A DNA stretch of 64,000 bases from Ulota crispa (Eukaryota > Streptophyta > Bryopsida > Orthotrichales > Orthotrichaceae): NCBI GenBank assembly GCA_963920765.1, contig OY987250.1:8184001-8248000 (forward strand), written 5' to 3'. Below are positions 13,391 through 26,500 of the stretch, piece after piece. Within the stretch, counting starts at the first letter, position 1. Every line of letters begins with the position of its first letter. The position numbers and the translations under genes were made by a program. The notes under the pieces are model-generated. The model saw nothing but the letters and a program-made list of their open reading frames with translations. It was not told the origin of the DNA and ran no database searches.

Positions 13391-13907
13391 ATGGCATGAG
13401 AAGAACTTCCATCGCATATTTTGACACCGTAAAATACTTGAAGGAAAATCTTCAACAACTCATAATCGAAGTGGAAAAATCCCAGGCTATTTGTGTACGA
13501 TAGAATAAGATGTTTATAAATTTGGAATGGGCTTGTTTTAAAGCCTTAAACACGTTTCATTCCTTTGAAGACATTTGCCGACATTGTTATTCATGGGTAT
13601 TGGCAAGTGAAACCTCCAAAATAAACCTCGTGGGAGTATCATTGAATACCTCGAATTTTTTTTGAACATTCCAATTTTCAAACTACTCAAATGATAAATT
13701 TAGGGGCAGTTCACAGTTGTTCCACTATACTATTAACAATATGTATTGTTACAAATATGCCTTTGCACTCATTTTGTGCCATTTCTTGGGACTTTTTAGG
13801 TGACTTTTCTCCTTGCCTTTTCTTGCCTTTTCCTCTCCCTCTCCCAATGTTCCTTAGATTGGCTAATTTGCTGAAATTCTACAAATTTTAAATGTGAGCT
13901 ACATGTA

Positions 13908-14220
13908 AGGTAGGAACACCCATAAGCGTTAGTGTCCCCATAACCATCACCTCTAAAATCTTGGAAAATCTGTGGAAATGAATAAATGTAATTACAAGGA
14001 TGTACAACATGTGAACATGAAACCTTAGTGTTGGTTATGGGTGCAATGGCAGTTTGCTCTTTAAAAAGTCACAACTTATGCTCACAATATCCAAATAATA
14101 CATTCGAAAGTGCAAACTCATTTTTTTCAATTCCTAATAGGATCCTATAATTTGCTAATTGTTAATTGATACTCATCATGTTCAAAACCCTTAGTTTGAC
14201 GTTTATGGGTGGTCCTACCT
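13908..14220. mobile_element. AGGTAG MITE (family 2), 313 bp
   Basis: TA target duplication (13906-13907 and 14221-14222). The ends are AGGTAGGAACACCCATAAGC and TTTATGGGTGGTCCTACCT. It shares its whole interior with 46936-47253 (acctctaaaatcttggaaaa, acaaggatgtacaacatgtg). Confidence 0.87.
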
Positions 14221-14222
14221 TA

Positions 14223-15104
14223 TATGGAAAAATTGAACAATATTGAAACTTGAGCAAAAAGGCGTATTTGGAAACGTGTTAGATTGCTAGTTGCCATCTT
14301 AGTCTGCTTTGCAACTCACATCTTTCTCTTCCGCCAATTCAAGGCATGTCACTCTTCAACTTCATTTGGTGTCGCCTCAATAGCAACATTTGCATTGTCT
14401 ACCTTGTCACCTTGGATTTGCTTTTGCATACAAATAGTAGGAGTTTGTTAATCATGGGATCAGTTTAACAAATTAGCAATTTTAGAATTTAGATTAGACA
14501 CTTATTGAGGCATTGATCTTTGTTGCAACACTAGTTGCATAACACCTCTTCTCATTCATGATAATCACTACTACTTTTTGAAGTACTTCTCTTATGTTCA
14601 GTTAGTCTTGCACATAATTGTGCGGTACATTGTCTATTGGTAATCATGAAGTCTAGGATTCAATAACATGATTTAAATGTAATGTAATCTTTCAATTAGA
14701 TTTTAAAAGAACCACTATGTCAATTCTTGGTTTTCATGAAAGTTGTGAAGCACCATTTGTTTCCTGAATTCCTTGCTTTTTGAAATTGGACATAATGAAG
14801 TTGGATTTTTGGCAACGTTGATAGTGACATTGGGCAGTTTGGAATCCCGACAATGTTTTCTCCTTTAGGTGAAAGGAATGCACATTTGCATTTCCTAGCA
14901 CCACTTTACTTAACATGCTTTTGTTTGCTCTAAAAATTGCTTTGCTCATGTTCTCTTTTAGTTTTGTGGCATGGTTTGATATTTGACGTTCTAATTTTTG
15001 AGTATGCAAGATTTGGAGTAGAAATGACATCATTTGAAGCGGCTTCAAAATGACGTTTTTTTTATCAACTTCTAATGTACTACCCATCGTATTGACGGGA
15101 TTAT
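14223..15104. other. Intergenic DNA with one unrecognised 126-codon frame
   Basis: A minus-strand frame at 14734-15114 is somewhat longer than expected by chance (lysine- and serine-rich, for example LKENMSKAIFRANKSMLSKV). It overlaps the start of the minisatellite repeat and has no recognisable domain. It could be a decayed transposon gene fragment. Confidence 0.35.
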
Positions 15105-15530
15105 GCCCCCCCACCCCTTATCCCCATGCCCCCTATCCCTGTGCCCCCTATCCCTGTGTCCCCTATCCTCGTGCCCCCTATCCCTGTGCCCCCTATCCCC
15201 GTGCCCCCTATCCTTGTGCCCCCTATCCCTGTGCCCCCTATCCCCGTGCCCCCTATCCTTGTGCCCCCTATCCTTGTGCCCCCTATCCCTGTGCCCCCTA
15301 TCCCCGTGCCCCCTATTCCTGTGCCCCCTATCCCCGTGCCCCCTATCCCTGTGCCCCCTATCCCCGTGCCCCCTATCCCCGTGCCCCCTATCCCTGTGCC
15401 CCCTATCCCCGTGCCCCCTATCCCTGTGCCCCCTATCCCTGTGCCCCCTATCCCTGTGCCCCCTATCCCCATGCCCCTATCTTTGTGCCCTTGTCCTTGT
15501 GCCCCTTGTCCCTGTGCCCTCTTTTGGCTG
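15105..15530. repeat. 15-bp minisatellite, about 25 copies
   Basis: The unit ccccctatccctgtg has C/T variation at two positions (ccctgtg, cccccgtg, ccttgtg). It lies inside a dispersed repeat that continues to about 15690 and has a relative at 52955-53280. The three forward and one reverse frames stay open because 15 is divisible by three. The encoded PPIPV, CPLSL or APYPC repeats are by-products. Confidence 0.93.
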
Positions 15531-15699
15531 AGAGAAAGTTGTGGTGCAACTACTAGTGACCTGTTGTCAACTTCTAGTGAAGCCATAGGTGATTTTACTT
15601 TATTCCATTTATAACTTTCCAATCCCAATCATGCCCAACCCTCTCCAAGTCATGCCCGACCCTATCCTAGTCATGCCCGACTCTAACTAACTAAACGGT

Positions 15700-17235
15700 A
15701 TTCAATTATTAATATAGATAAAGAAAGTAATTTTATTCAATAATTTTTTTATTTGATCTAGCTTTTGTATATTTTTATTTTGAATTTAATATGTCAAAGT
15801 TAAAGGTTGATTCTAAATTTCAAGGTGAAAATCCTCAACTAAAGCGTAAGTTTAAATCTTCTTTATTGCAATTGCTAAATCAATGTTTTCTATTGCTAAA
15901 TCTTAAACCATTGCATTAGCGTCCACAAGGTAAAGTTGGGCTTTTTTAATCTTCAAAATACCTTTGCATGTAGCAATGATGGTACAAACCTTCAAAGCAA
16001 CACTTAGATGTTGGTGATCTTGTTGCAAGTTGGATGTGTCAAACTGAATAGCCAAGAAGTAATCTTTAAAGTATAATTTCAAATTTCAAATAGAAATTAG
16101 TATTATTGTATGGTTACACCTACCAAAGGAAGTTGTGAGCATCAACATTGATTGACAAAATCAATAAATCCTTTATTAAGGAAAATTGTGCAAAATGCGT
16201 TGTTGCTATCATCAAATGTGTCCTCAAGTATTTGCAAATAATGTGAAGCTTTTTCTTACCTCTATTTTTTTTTAATCTTTATTAAACTATTAGCAAATTC
16301 AAAAAAAAAAAAAAAACCTTCTTTTAGTGCCAAAGTTTTCAAAAAAAGTTGCTATAAAGGCATATTTAAGATAATATTGATTTAGAATGTAAGATAGAAA
16401 TGCTTTAAGGTTCTAATTTTCAACATCTCAACCAATAAGATCTTGAGATTTATGATAATACAACATACCACTTAGAAAGCAATGTGAGTTATCCTTGAGA
16501 TTGGAACAAGGTAAATGTATGGATAATATGCTCTTGAATATATATAAAGTATTGTCAAAATGAAGGAAGAGATATTTTAGCATCAAGCATATTTGTATGA
16601 TTGCAGACTTCCAATACAAAAATAAAGTAGTTGGAGACCTAGCAAAATTGAAATGCCATGTAACATATTTTGAAAGCTTAAATAATTAGAGTACAAGGAG
16701 TATGCTTCTAAAGAGGCTTTTGAAGCATGTAGTGTCTTGAAGTACTATTTGTTATAGAAAGTTGTGATCAAGGTGAAGAAAGATGGACAAAAAAAAGGAT
16801 GTAAGTAAATGGTTATGCACTATATTGGTTACAATGTTTTAACAAATTTTGTAAATCTTGTAAATAGTGATAGCTTAAGTTCAATTCTCACTTGGCTTTA
16901 TCAAAAACCGGCATTATAATTTAATTCTATTCACTATTCCCTTGAAACTAGATGCATCAGGTGCGATTTAGGGTAGAAAGGGGGTCCAGGTTGAGGCACT
17001 TTGTTTAGTAGCACCCTGTTCACAATTGATGTTAAAATATTAATTTTGTGCCACTTTATTTGCCAGCTTGGCAGTAGCACTCATTGCAGGGTGAGGGGTT
17101 TACACCTGCATTCACTCATATGTAAGACCTTGCATCTAAAGTCACTTGTCTTGTCTACTTTGTCGTGCAACTTTGCAGTTTGCACATGTTGTTTGGTTAG
17201 CGCTGCAGTGCTTTCTTCCTCCCATTCAAAAATTG
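15700..17235. other. AT-rich intergenic DNA, nothing recognised
   Basis: Contains homopolymer A/T runs near 16290-16345. No supported gene. Confidence 0.55.
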
Positions 17236-17536
17236 GGAAGATTTCATGGATACCATTGAGGTTTGCAATATTTTCACAGATACCCCTGCTTTTTCAGAAA
17301 TTTCACAAATACCCTTCGACCAAAAATTTTAGGTGTTTTTTTTGTTGTGCATGCCACTTTCCTTCTTCCTTTGTGGGCACACTTAACAAGAAAGAAGTTG
17401 TGTGTGCACAAAGGGAGAAAGAAGTGACTTACACAACAAAACAAATGCCTACAAGGGTATTGTGAAATTTCTGAAAAAGCAGGGGTATCTATAAAAATAT
17501 TGCAAACTTCACGGTATCCATGAAATTTTCCCTTAA
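17236..17536. mobile_element. Mutator-like foldback MITE, GGATACC family (about 300 bp)
   Basis: The inverted ends are GGGAAGATTTCATGGATACC and GGTATCCATGAAATTTTCCC. The flanking 9-mers tcaaaaatt and ttaaaaatt differ at one base and look like a decayed target duplication. The 154-codon frame at 17001-17465 crosses it and is not a gene. Confidence 0.75.
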
Positions 17537-18473
17537 AAATTTGAAGATGAAAGAGATGTACCTTAAAAAAAATGCGCCCTCATGTTGATGCAGTAGTGAA
17601 TTTGGTGGGCAAGCTCACAATCACTCTGTACTTATGCACATTGTTAGAGTAGCTTGGCTGAGGCGTCGTTGCTGGAGCCTTACACAGCAAAAGCGACTTC
17701 TAGCCGCCAATTGCAAGATTTTTCCACATAGTAATGTCAAATAACGGAGCCTCACAGTTGGGATTACCAAAAAGTGGTGTTAGAGGGCTACTAATTTCTC
17801 AAATCAACAGTTCTGGCAAGATTTACTGTTACTACATTTTTCCAAATAATCCCTAAAATCACGGAATATTATCAACAAGTAGCAGCTAAACACGCTCTTA
17901 TTGAACTGCAATAAAGGTTGCAACATAGGATCGGGTTCTAATACCCTACACAAGTGTGAACACACTCACTTCAAAGTCTGGCAAAGAGCGCTTCTTCCTA
18001 ATTCCTACATACAAGTGGGAACTGACCTATAGACTATTTGGTGGTTTTGATGACAAAATGTAAAAAATTATTGGGAAGATAAATGCAAGTGCCTAGTTAA
18101 ATTTTGAACAAGTAATAAAGGCATTTGAAAGGGTTCCTTGCTTAAAACCAAGTTGGACAATACCATGCTTTTGATCAAGTGTATTCTATGTTTGATTGGT
18201 GAAAAAACACAAGTTGACTCTTTGTGTGAGCTAGTATTTAGTACAAAAGATTAAAGTGTTTGATTTTTAGACACTCTTTTAGAAGGTCAACAAACATAAT
18301 GGACTATTTTGTTGACAACTTGTAGATAGCATTTTGTAAAATTATGGTGCTAAGTTTCCAATTTAAATTACAATAAAAATCCAAAGACAATGTTTTGGGC
18401 AATGTCAAAAATCATTAATGAGATGCCAAGAACTTTACAAAGTTGATGCAACTCTTCAAATTGTGCTATTGAG

Positions 18474-18930
18474 ACATCCTTAATGCACCTTGGAAACAAG
18501 CCAGCATACTAATTAGCATATTCTTATAGATAGTCAAATGGAACTTGAAAATTTTATTGCAAAAACATAAGAAAACTTGGATATAGACATTAATTGTTAT
18601 AGATGCATCCCATCAAATGTGAGATGACTTCCAAAAGTTTGAAGGGCTCTCCAAATCATGGTCAAGAAAAGAAATTTCAACCAAATGGACAATAATCACT
18701 CCCTTTGGTTAAAATTTCTTTTTTAGGCTTAATTTGGAGAGCTCTTTGATTATTTTGAAAGTCATCTAACAAAGTATCTAAATCAACTACTGTCTAAATC
18801 CAACTTTTCTTATGCATTCACAATAAATTTCTCCATGTCCCTTGAATAATAAGATCCTCAAGTTCTATTTTATCATTTATTAAAAGAACGTATTTATGTC
18901 AAGCGTGCTTCCAAGGTGCATTGAGAATGA
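18474..18930. mobile_element. Long foldback, about 457 bp
   Basis: The left arm (atgcaccttggaaacaagcc, then gatgacttccaaaagtttg, then gggctctccaaat) pairs in order with the right arm (atttggagagctc, then ttttgaaagtcatc, then gtgcttccaaggtgcat). The loop is near 18690. Pairing is imperfect, with arms of about 200 bases. No class can be assigned. Confidence 0.7.
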
Positions 18931-18936
18931 ACGCCC

Positions 18937-18960
18937 TTAACCCCTAAACGCCCAAGGAGG
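18937..18960. mobile_element. Single TTAA element end
   Basis: TTAA followed by CCCCTAAACGCCCAAGG matches the left end of the TTAA-bounded family. No matching right end was found within the next kilobase. It abuts the end of a foldback at 18474-18930. Confidence 0.5.
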
Positions 18961-20218
18961 TAAGTGCAAAACATAGGTGCATTATAAAATGATACTTTTG
19001 TAATTTTGATGAAGTTTGCTTCTAAAGAGAAAACAAGAATCATGATGTTTAGTAGTTATCCATATAGCCAAACATTCAAAAAAGGTTTTGGATTCTTATT
19101 TAATGAATTCAAAAGCATTTACCATTTAGTATTCATCAAAATTACAAATTTTATTCATGGAATTCAAAATTTGGTATGATTGGTTAAAAATTGACATTCT
19201 ATTCTAAAAGTAAAAAATGTTTTCTTTTTGGAAAAGAAAACATTATTAGTTTCCTGAAATAATAAACATTATAACACTAGCAAATATTGAAGTGTTTGTC
19301 TTTGAAAAATTCTCCTTGACAAAATTTAACTTGGATGCACATGATTCAAATTGGGTTGGAAAGTAAACTTGATTTTCTATATGAAGATATTTTTTATTTT
19401 TTCAAAAAATGTATTTTTTCATCTCGGGCAGCCCAGAAAAAGGGCAGCGACCAAAAATTGGTCGATTGGGCATTTGGAAGTGCACATGACTATAACTTTA
19501 CGTGTTGCACACATTCTCATTAATATTCTTACCATCAAACCAGATAGAATTCCCACATATCAAGAATAAAGCATCTAAACACCCCATGTAATAGTTACAA
19601 GGATTGAAGTGTACAAGCATGACGCTGAATAAACAACATTTTCAAAATCAGTATGTACCCCTTACTTCAAAATTTAAGATTCCAAACATTGACTTGCTTG
19701 AAATTTGTATAACAAATAATTCAGTTTTTAGAAATTTTCAAGACATACACCTAAAATGAACATAATTGTATTCCAAACCTTCAACGAAAGCTTTGAAGAA
19801 AATTCTAGTGGACCTTACAGGAAAATTACTGCTGAGAATGATAACATGAATGCACTTTGGGGTGACAGGGCTCAAGTTACGTTATCTTTGCATTAAAGAG
19901 TTTCAAGATTATATTAACATGGACAAAAAAAATCTCATGTAGAATACATATATATAGGAATCAAGTTAGGGGTACAATTAGAAGGTGCTGTAAGAAGAAC
20001 CAGAGGACCCTGCAGTTGATATTGCTTTCAAAAAGAAAAGTGTTAATCGAAGTTCTCTGAACCACTTTGCTTCTAATGGTTAGTATTCTGAAGTAATCTT
20101 AAACAATGACATTAGCGGAGGCTTTGCATGAATAGAAGCAGAAGGCAAAAAACTGGTAGAAAGCTTCATGCAAAACAAAAGAAATATTTACAATATTTCA
20201 TTACTTGAGTCTATAGCG
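18961..20218. other. Intergenic DNA downstream of TML
   Basis: No gene is recognised. The last few hundred bases probably include TML transcription termination. Confidence 0.5.
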
Positions 20219-20283
20219 TCTATAGGGAAAGATAAAATCATCTACAGGGAAAGATAAAATCATCTACAGGGAAAGATAAAAGA
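20219..20283. repeat. Three 21-bp direct repeats in the TML 3' UTR region
   Basis: The 21-bp unit ctacagggaaagataaaatca and close variants occur three times in a row, about 270-330 bases beyond the TML stop codon on the minus strand. They probably lie in the 3' UTR or just beyond it. No role can be assigned. Confidence 0.7.
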
Positions 20284-20549
20284 TTACAAGAGCAAGGAGA
20301 TAAAATGGCACATCCAAAAAAACCAAATACAATTGAAGCCCTCGAATACAGAAACGTACAGAATGCATAACTCACAAGCAAAGAAGGCAGAACCACAAGG
20401 ATGTACATTATACCACGAATCATCCTCATTATTACTATCGGAACACTGGAGATGCTCCCTTCATTAGACTCACCAGTATGAATAAAATGCACCAAAATCA
20501 AAAAGTTCTAAACCTGACCTTCTAGGGAAACTTTACTACATGAACCTGG

Positions 20550-23500
20550 TTACGAACACAGGAATTGGCCAGTCTTGAAAGAGTGCTCACCAACTATGAA
20601 GTCTTTCGAGTCTTCCTTCATAGGAGCAAGATTCAATCCAGACAAGGTTGGTCCTGAGCAGGAGAAGAGGACCCGCACTCGAATTTTGGGTTCTGCCTTG
20701 TGCCCATTTTCGTCACTTCCATTAGATAGGGGACTTCGGGCTTTTGAGTCAACTGGCACTTGGGCTCGAAGCCAGTCAGGAGAAGACGTTGCCTGGAGGA
20801 CAAAAATGACAGATTAGGTGTAAAATCTAGGAACTCACAAGAACACTTGCGACATCCTCCTGAATCTGCTTCGTGATTAAATGTTTTGGTGAACCCTAAA
20901 AATGAACTATACTAGTAAAAATATACTGCTCAAATTACAAAAAGTAAAATTAATTTAGTATTTTTCATCCAACATACTTGCGGTTGGCGCAACACATATG
21001 CAAAAAGATTCACGATTACATATAGAACATTGGAAAGCATCAGAGCTTGGAGATAAAATAACATCTTTACAGAGGAACTTCAATAACGGCAACGAATAAT
21101 AAAACGGATTCACAATATGTGTGTACCTCAATGCTTGGAATTAGCCACCGCACCTCCTTGGCAGATCGATCAAGTGAAGCTCTGCAGAAAATGTTTAAAA
21201 TATTGTAAGCAGGTCTTGAAGAGTACCCAAGCGACACTAGAATGGCTCCTTAGAAAAGAAAGGAAAAGAAAAGTACCTAGTCTTTTATGACAAAATTCTG
21301 ACGTAAAAATTAACTTCCAACAAAATGGAGACAGGAACGTACTTGGGAGAGCTCTTGAGTGTTATAGGTGCAAAGGGCAGGTGTACAATGAAAGTCACAT
21401 CTTTTAATGCACCAAGCAAGTGGGGGTTGACAACATACTGCAAGACAAGTCAGATATGTAAGAATATTTTCTCTAAACAGAAGATTAAAAGCACAAGAGA
21501 CATGAAATATACTTAATTGAAAAGACTTACTTGCACCATGACACTGAGTGAAATATCAGTCTGCTGTGTAAGTACCCTGCAAAACACGAACGCAAAATTC
21601 AAGCACTGCACAAAATGCAACAGTCACAAGCAACCAACAGAGACCTCATGTATATCCATGAATTTGAAGTGCACCGTGGAGAGGTGAACGTTCCAATGGC
21701 AAATAATCATGACCGACGGTCATCTCTTCCTGTAGCAAGAACTTGAAGGGCAGGACGTGTAAAGCGAAATGCCACAAATCCTTGCACACTTATCCAGATT
21801 TGCACCATACCTAAACCGTAGAGGAACGGGCGTAAAATGAGGTTGCAGCCGGTACTTTAGTATTATCATAGGTTGCTCTGCTGGTTTGGTACGCACGTGA
21901 AATACTCCTTTCCCCACGCTACTTGTGACAGCCCCCCGCAAAACCGCCCTCTGCATTTCTCATTCACGGGCTTCAAAATTACTATCTGGAATGGAATATT
22001 CTATTGTGGAAGAAAACGTTGCACGAAAAGTATTGTTTATATAAAGCCTCAAGAACACCCAAGTCATGCTCTACAAGATACAAAGACCTCACAATAATGT
22101 TCAAATATGACAAGCCAATTACGTCCCACATGTGACAGCATCCCAGGTTATAGCAAGTGGATACTGGAGTGCTATACCACACATGATCCAAAGTTCAACC
22201 ACATGTTGCATATGTTCGGAAGTTAGCTCGCGATAACCAATGATAGAGAAATATTTCTGCGTACAAAAGCAGCTCTCTTCAAAAGCCCCTGCACAGGAGG
22301 TATACCTTGATGCTAGAAGGTTGATTGAGAGAGAAAGAAAACTCGATCTCTTTGTCGTTGCGTGAATGAGGAGGAGGTGTTCGCAACTGCAGGGACCCTT
22401 GGAGACCAACGCAGACGAGGTTCAACCCCTCAAACTCAGCATTGATCTCCTCCGTCAGCCACAGGACAGGTACAGTGATTTCCGATGGATTTTGAGGAGC
22501 AGCGCCTACAATACCCAAGAAAAACCAAACATGCCGCAGCTGAGTTCAGTATTTGGAAAACCGTGTACGAGAAAGAGCAATAAAAGAATGTAGCAAGCAC
22601 CTTCTAAGGTCGATGAGTTCAAGTATTTTTGATACCAGAGCAAACAAATGGAACCTTATTGCTCAGAATACTAACATAATTCAGAATATGGGCAAAACGC
22701 ATGCGCGCACACACACACACACACACAAACATATACAGAATCTTCAACAACAGCTAAAATTTCTCATACATATCAGAATAAGTTGCAAAGATAGTATCTG
22801 ACAAATCTCCAAGAGAATTAGAAGAAACCCTTCAATGTTGGCTTGCTTACGGCAAACAAAACAGAAACACAATGGTAGTAATCTGATTAAATATTCCTTG
22901 AAAACCAAAGAATCAAACTAAAAATGTTCAATAATGAATAGTTGAACGACTGGAGTGGATGGCCCAAAAAAGTCCACTATAATAATATTCAGTTGCATCT
23001 GGCATGGGATGTTACCTGCATTCGGATCGACTCCAGATAACTCAGCGGCGACCTTTGGGTCTACTGCACTCGGTTGTACGGACTGCCCCGTCGCCCCAGG
23101 CGTTGCACTAAGACCTGCTATGAGTCCCAAACCACCAAGATCCTTGTCTTTACTTTGCGATGTAGTAGCTCCAAATTCCGATGCATCAAGTCCACCTCCA
23201 AATGCTCCGTTCAGACCTTCGAACGCAGTACCAAACCCTCCCGACTCGTCCTCGAAAGCGACACCACCATAATCACCTTCAAATCCTTCAACTGCTACTG
23301 TAACTGACTCAGATGAATCACCACCTGGAAGAGCCATGTTATGAGAATAAAGCACTGACCCTCAAGAAAAACATACCACACAAGGTATACCGTGAGTTGT
23401 ACAAAGGACTCAGACAACCAGGGGCTCTCATCCATGGAAGATAATCTATCGTCATCTTTCAGATAACTGATGAGATTTTGTATACAGACAGAACATATGA

Positions 23501-26500
23501 CTGCAAGAATAAAAAAGAGCAATGCGGAGCATCTTGTCGAACCTGGGGGAAGAGTTGGGACTGTGAGATCAGAAAGACCGGCAATAACGTCGGTTGGACC
23601 GTCCTTCGTTTTTTGAAACTTGCCAACCAACTCCGATTCAGGATTGACAATAGCATCACTAGCGGCAAACGGATCCTCGACTTGAGTGCTTGAACTTTTA
23701 TCCGACAGCTGAGATCCAGAGAAAATGCCCAAAATTATTAGTTGATACGCAAACCTCAATCACTACATATCAGTACTCAATTCAAGCCCGGGCCTCAGAG
23801 AACTTGTTATATAAGTATCAAAATGTTGTATAGGATTATTTCCAATCCGCTTCCGAATACTGTGGGAGTACAAATGAAGTCAACTGAAAAAACAACGCGC
23901 AGCCAACGTATCCATGGAAAGAACAGCATTTAGACAAATCGATTGACAGATAAAATCAACAAATTGCTAGCAACCACGCTATAATGGAAGTGACACGTAC
24001 TGGGGTGCTCGTCCCAGTCGACTGTTGGGGAGTTCCGTAAGCAGCCGCTGCTGCCTCATCCCCTGCAGCTATGGTTTCTTCAGGCAGATCAAAGGTAATC
24101 TTCGATAAAACCTGCAGTCAAAATAAAATCATCAATGTCAGATGCGTACCCCAGGAAATGGAAAGTAAACCTCAGACCTAAAATGCAGGAGAAAAGGGAA
24201 AGGAAACTACAACACAATCTAATGAATTTGTATTCTGTAACCTGTCACGACAGCATTGTAGAACCCTGATGGAGGAGAAGCGGAGGACATACACACTTAT
24301 ATACACACACACACACACACACAGGCCCATCGCAAATAAAAACGAATAAATTAGACTTATTATAATTAGCATGAAGTAGTGAGCCTTATTAGAACAGCAA
24401 TATTCAAGGAGATATTCCCACCTCAACATTAGAAAGACGATCAAGAGAGTGTGCTTTCACGTGATTCCAGCTATCTGCTCCACGAGCTTTGTTCTCAATT
24501 TCCGTTGCAGATGTAATCATGTTATTGACAGAATCTCCATGAAAAGTAGCCAAGATCGTCGCCAATCGTGCTCCACTCACTCCATGGAGTACCACATCTA
24601 AAGCCATGTACACCTACACAAAATTCAACAATTGTAAACATAAAATCAGTGCCTCAAGAGCATTCAATACTATCATCATCACACAGCTTTGAAGGTTGAT
24701 CTTACGCCCACAAAGGGCAAGGATTTAACACCAATTTCCGTACAAAATTGATTAGTAATAGAAATTGGACTTAATCAAGCATCCAGAAAACTACATGGAT
24801 TGGTGTGCAACTATACCTCAGTGTATTTCCGGCCAATCTTATCTGCAGTGACATCAACACCTTTGCAGGCCGCCACAAGGACACTGCCACAAACATTTTT
24901 TTAAGCAGAAACTGCATCACAGAATAGTACTCAAGTAACCTTGGAATCGATCATGTACGCACAACAAGATCAGCTCATCAACACATAAGAAGTTCCTTAA
25001 GAAGCTCATACGTATCTGCATCTCCAAATCGAATTTACAGATTACATACACAATATGTTCAAAGGGGCACCTGACAGCCTGGTTGACAGTCCCTGCACAC
25101 TCAAAGACGTTGGTGTCATCGTCCAAGTCTGCACTAGTAATGCCCAACACATATACTGTGTTCACCAGCCTGTATACAACTCGAAACCTGCCATAAGCCA
25201 AGGGCTTCGTAGTCAAGGGCACGTGCTATATGAACTGAATGCGCCCATATAATCCCTGATAATCAGTCAAACCTCCATAACGGGTCCTGCTTTAGAAGTT
25301 AAACTAACTGTCTTAATTAGGCCTTTGTTATTCAGAAAACAAAAAGGGGACAATCAAGTGTTTATACTTATATTCCTGCTTCTGTTACGTTACAAGAGTA
25401 ACAGTGGGAAGCTGTGCCATTGGGCACAGAAATGGTGTAAAGTTTTCTTGTTGAAGATTTGTAATACTCCTAAAGGACAATATGTGATAGGTCATGAGAG
25501 ATAATACCCTCAGTCCTATCGCGCTAAGATCAAAAGATTTCATTCATCCATACAACATCCAACACTTCGAATCCTCCTGAAATATATGATACAAATTAAC
25601 ATGCAAATCAGAGAGGCATGAGAATTCAGCCAATTATAGGTCTTTAATAGTCTTATTTGTTTGAACCAGTCCATCCTTATTTATATGGATGGATAAGAGC
25701 TAAACTCAACAGATTTTTAAGGTGTAATAGAACAAAAATAGACATCATAGATGAAAGAATGGGTGAAATAAATGAAACGGATGTTGAGGTGAAAAAAAAC
25801 TTACAGATTATGAAATCAACAGTGGCAGTTCAAATAAAAACCAATAATCGAACCACATCAACGTAACATTAGATTTTCTTCATCCCAACTGCAAACTACC
25901 AGCGAGGTCTAACAATGCATGCCACAGGAGTAGCGCGATGCGGCATTAAATACAGCGTGAAGCATACAGGAAAAGTTGCTTACTTGCTTTCTTTACCAAC
26001 CACCACTTGTCCACTTGATGCTGCCAAAGCTTCATCTCCCAACCTTCATATTGGAAAAAGCAGAACTAAGTGATACGGTGAATAATAGGCGTCAATTCTA
26101 AAATCACAATCTCAAGTCCCCCATACTCAATAGCAAAATTTTCTAAGTGTGGAGTCACCAACAAGAACGACTGCGAGAGGAAAGAAAAATAGAAAACCGA
26201 AAGATGAGACTCCAAGTTCTGTACAATCAAACAATTCCAGAAGGAACTAGAAAAGCTACGAGATTGTAATGTAGAAACTAAATGCACTCACCCTGGTCCG
26301 AAGCCATCAAGTGGATCATGCTTATTGTTTGCATATGCAAGTCGAGTGACCCGAAAACTATAGGTCGCAAGTGCAGCCCTTGCAGGTGGGAACCACTCTC
26401 GCCTGCATCAAATAGATGTTCACGAGTTATGATAAAAGTTGCAGAAAACTCACAAAAATGATGCTCTGCCAAAATATCGGCATTCTACAAATGGCATAAA

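Noticed and set aside
15050-15628. Proline- or glycine-rich repeat proteins over the 15-bp array
   Set aside because: Several overlapping frames are equally open, as expected from a 15-bp repeat, and the array belongs to a dispersed non-coding repeat.
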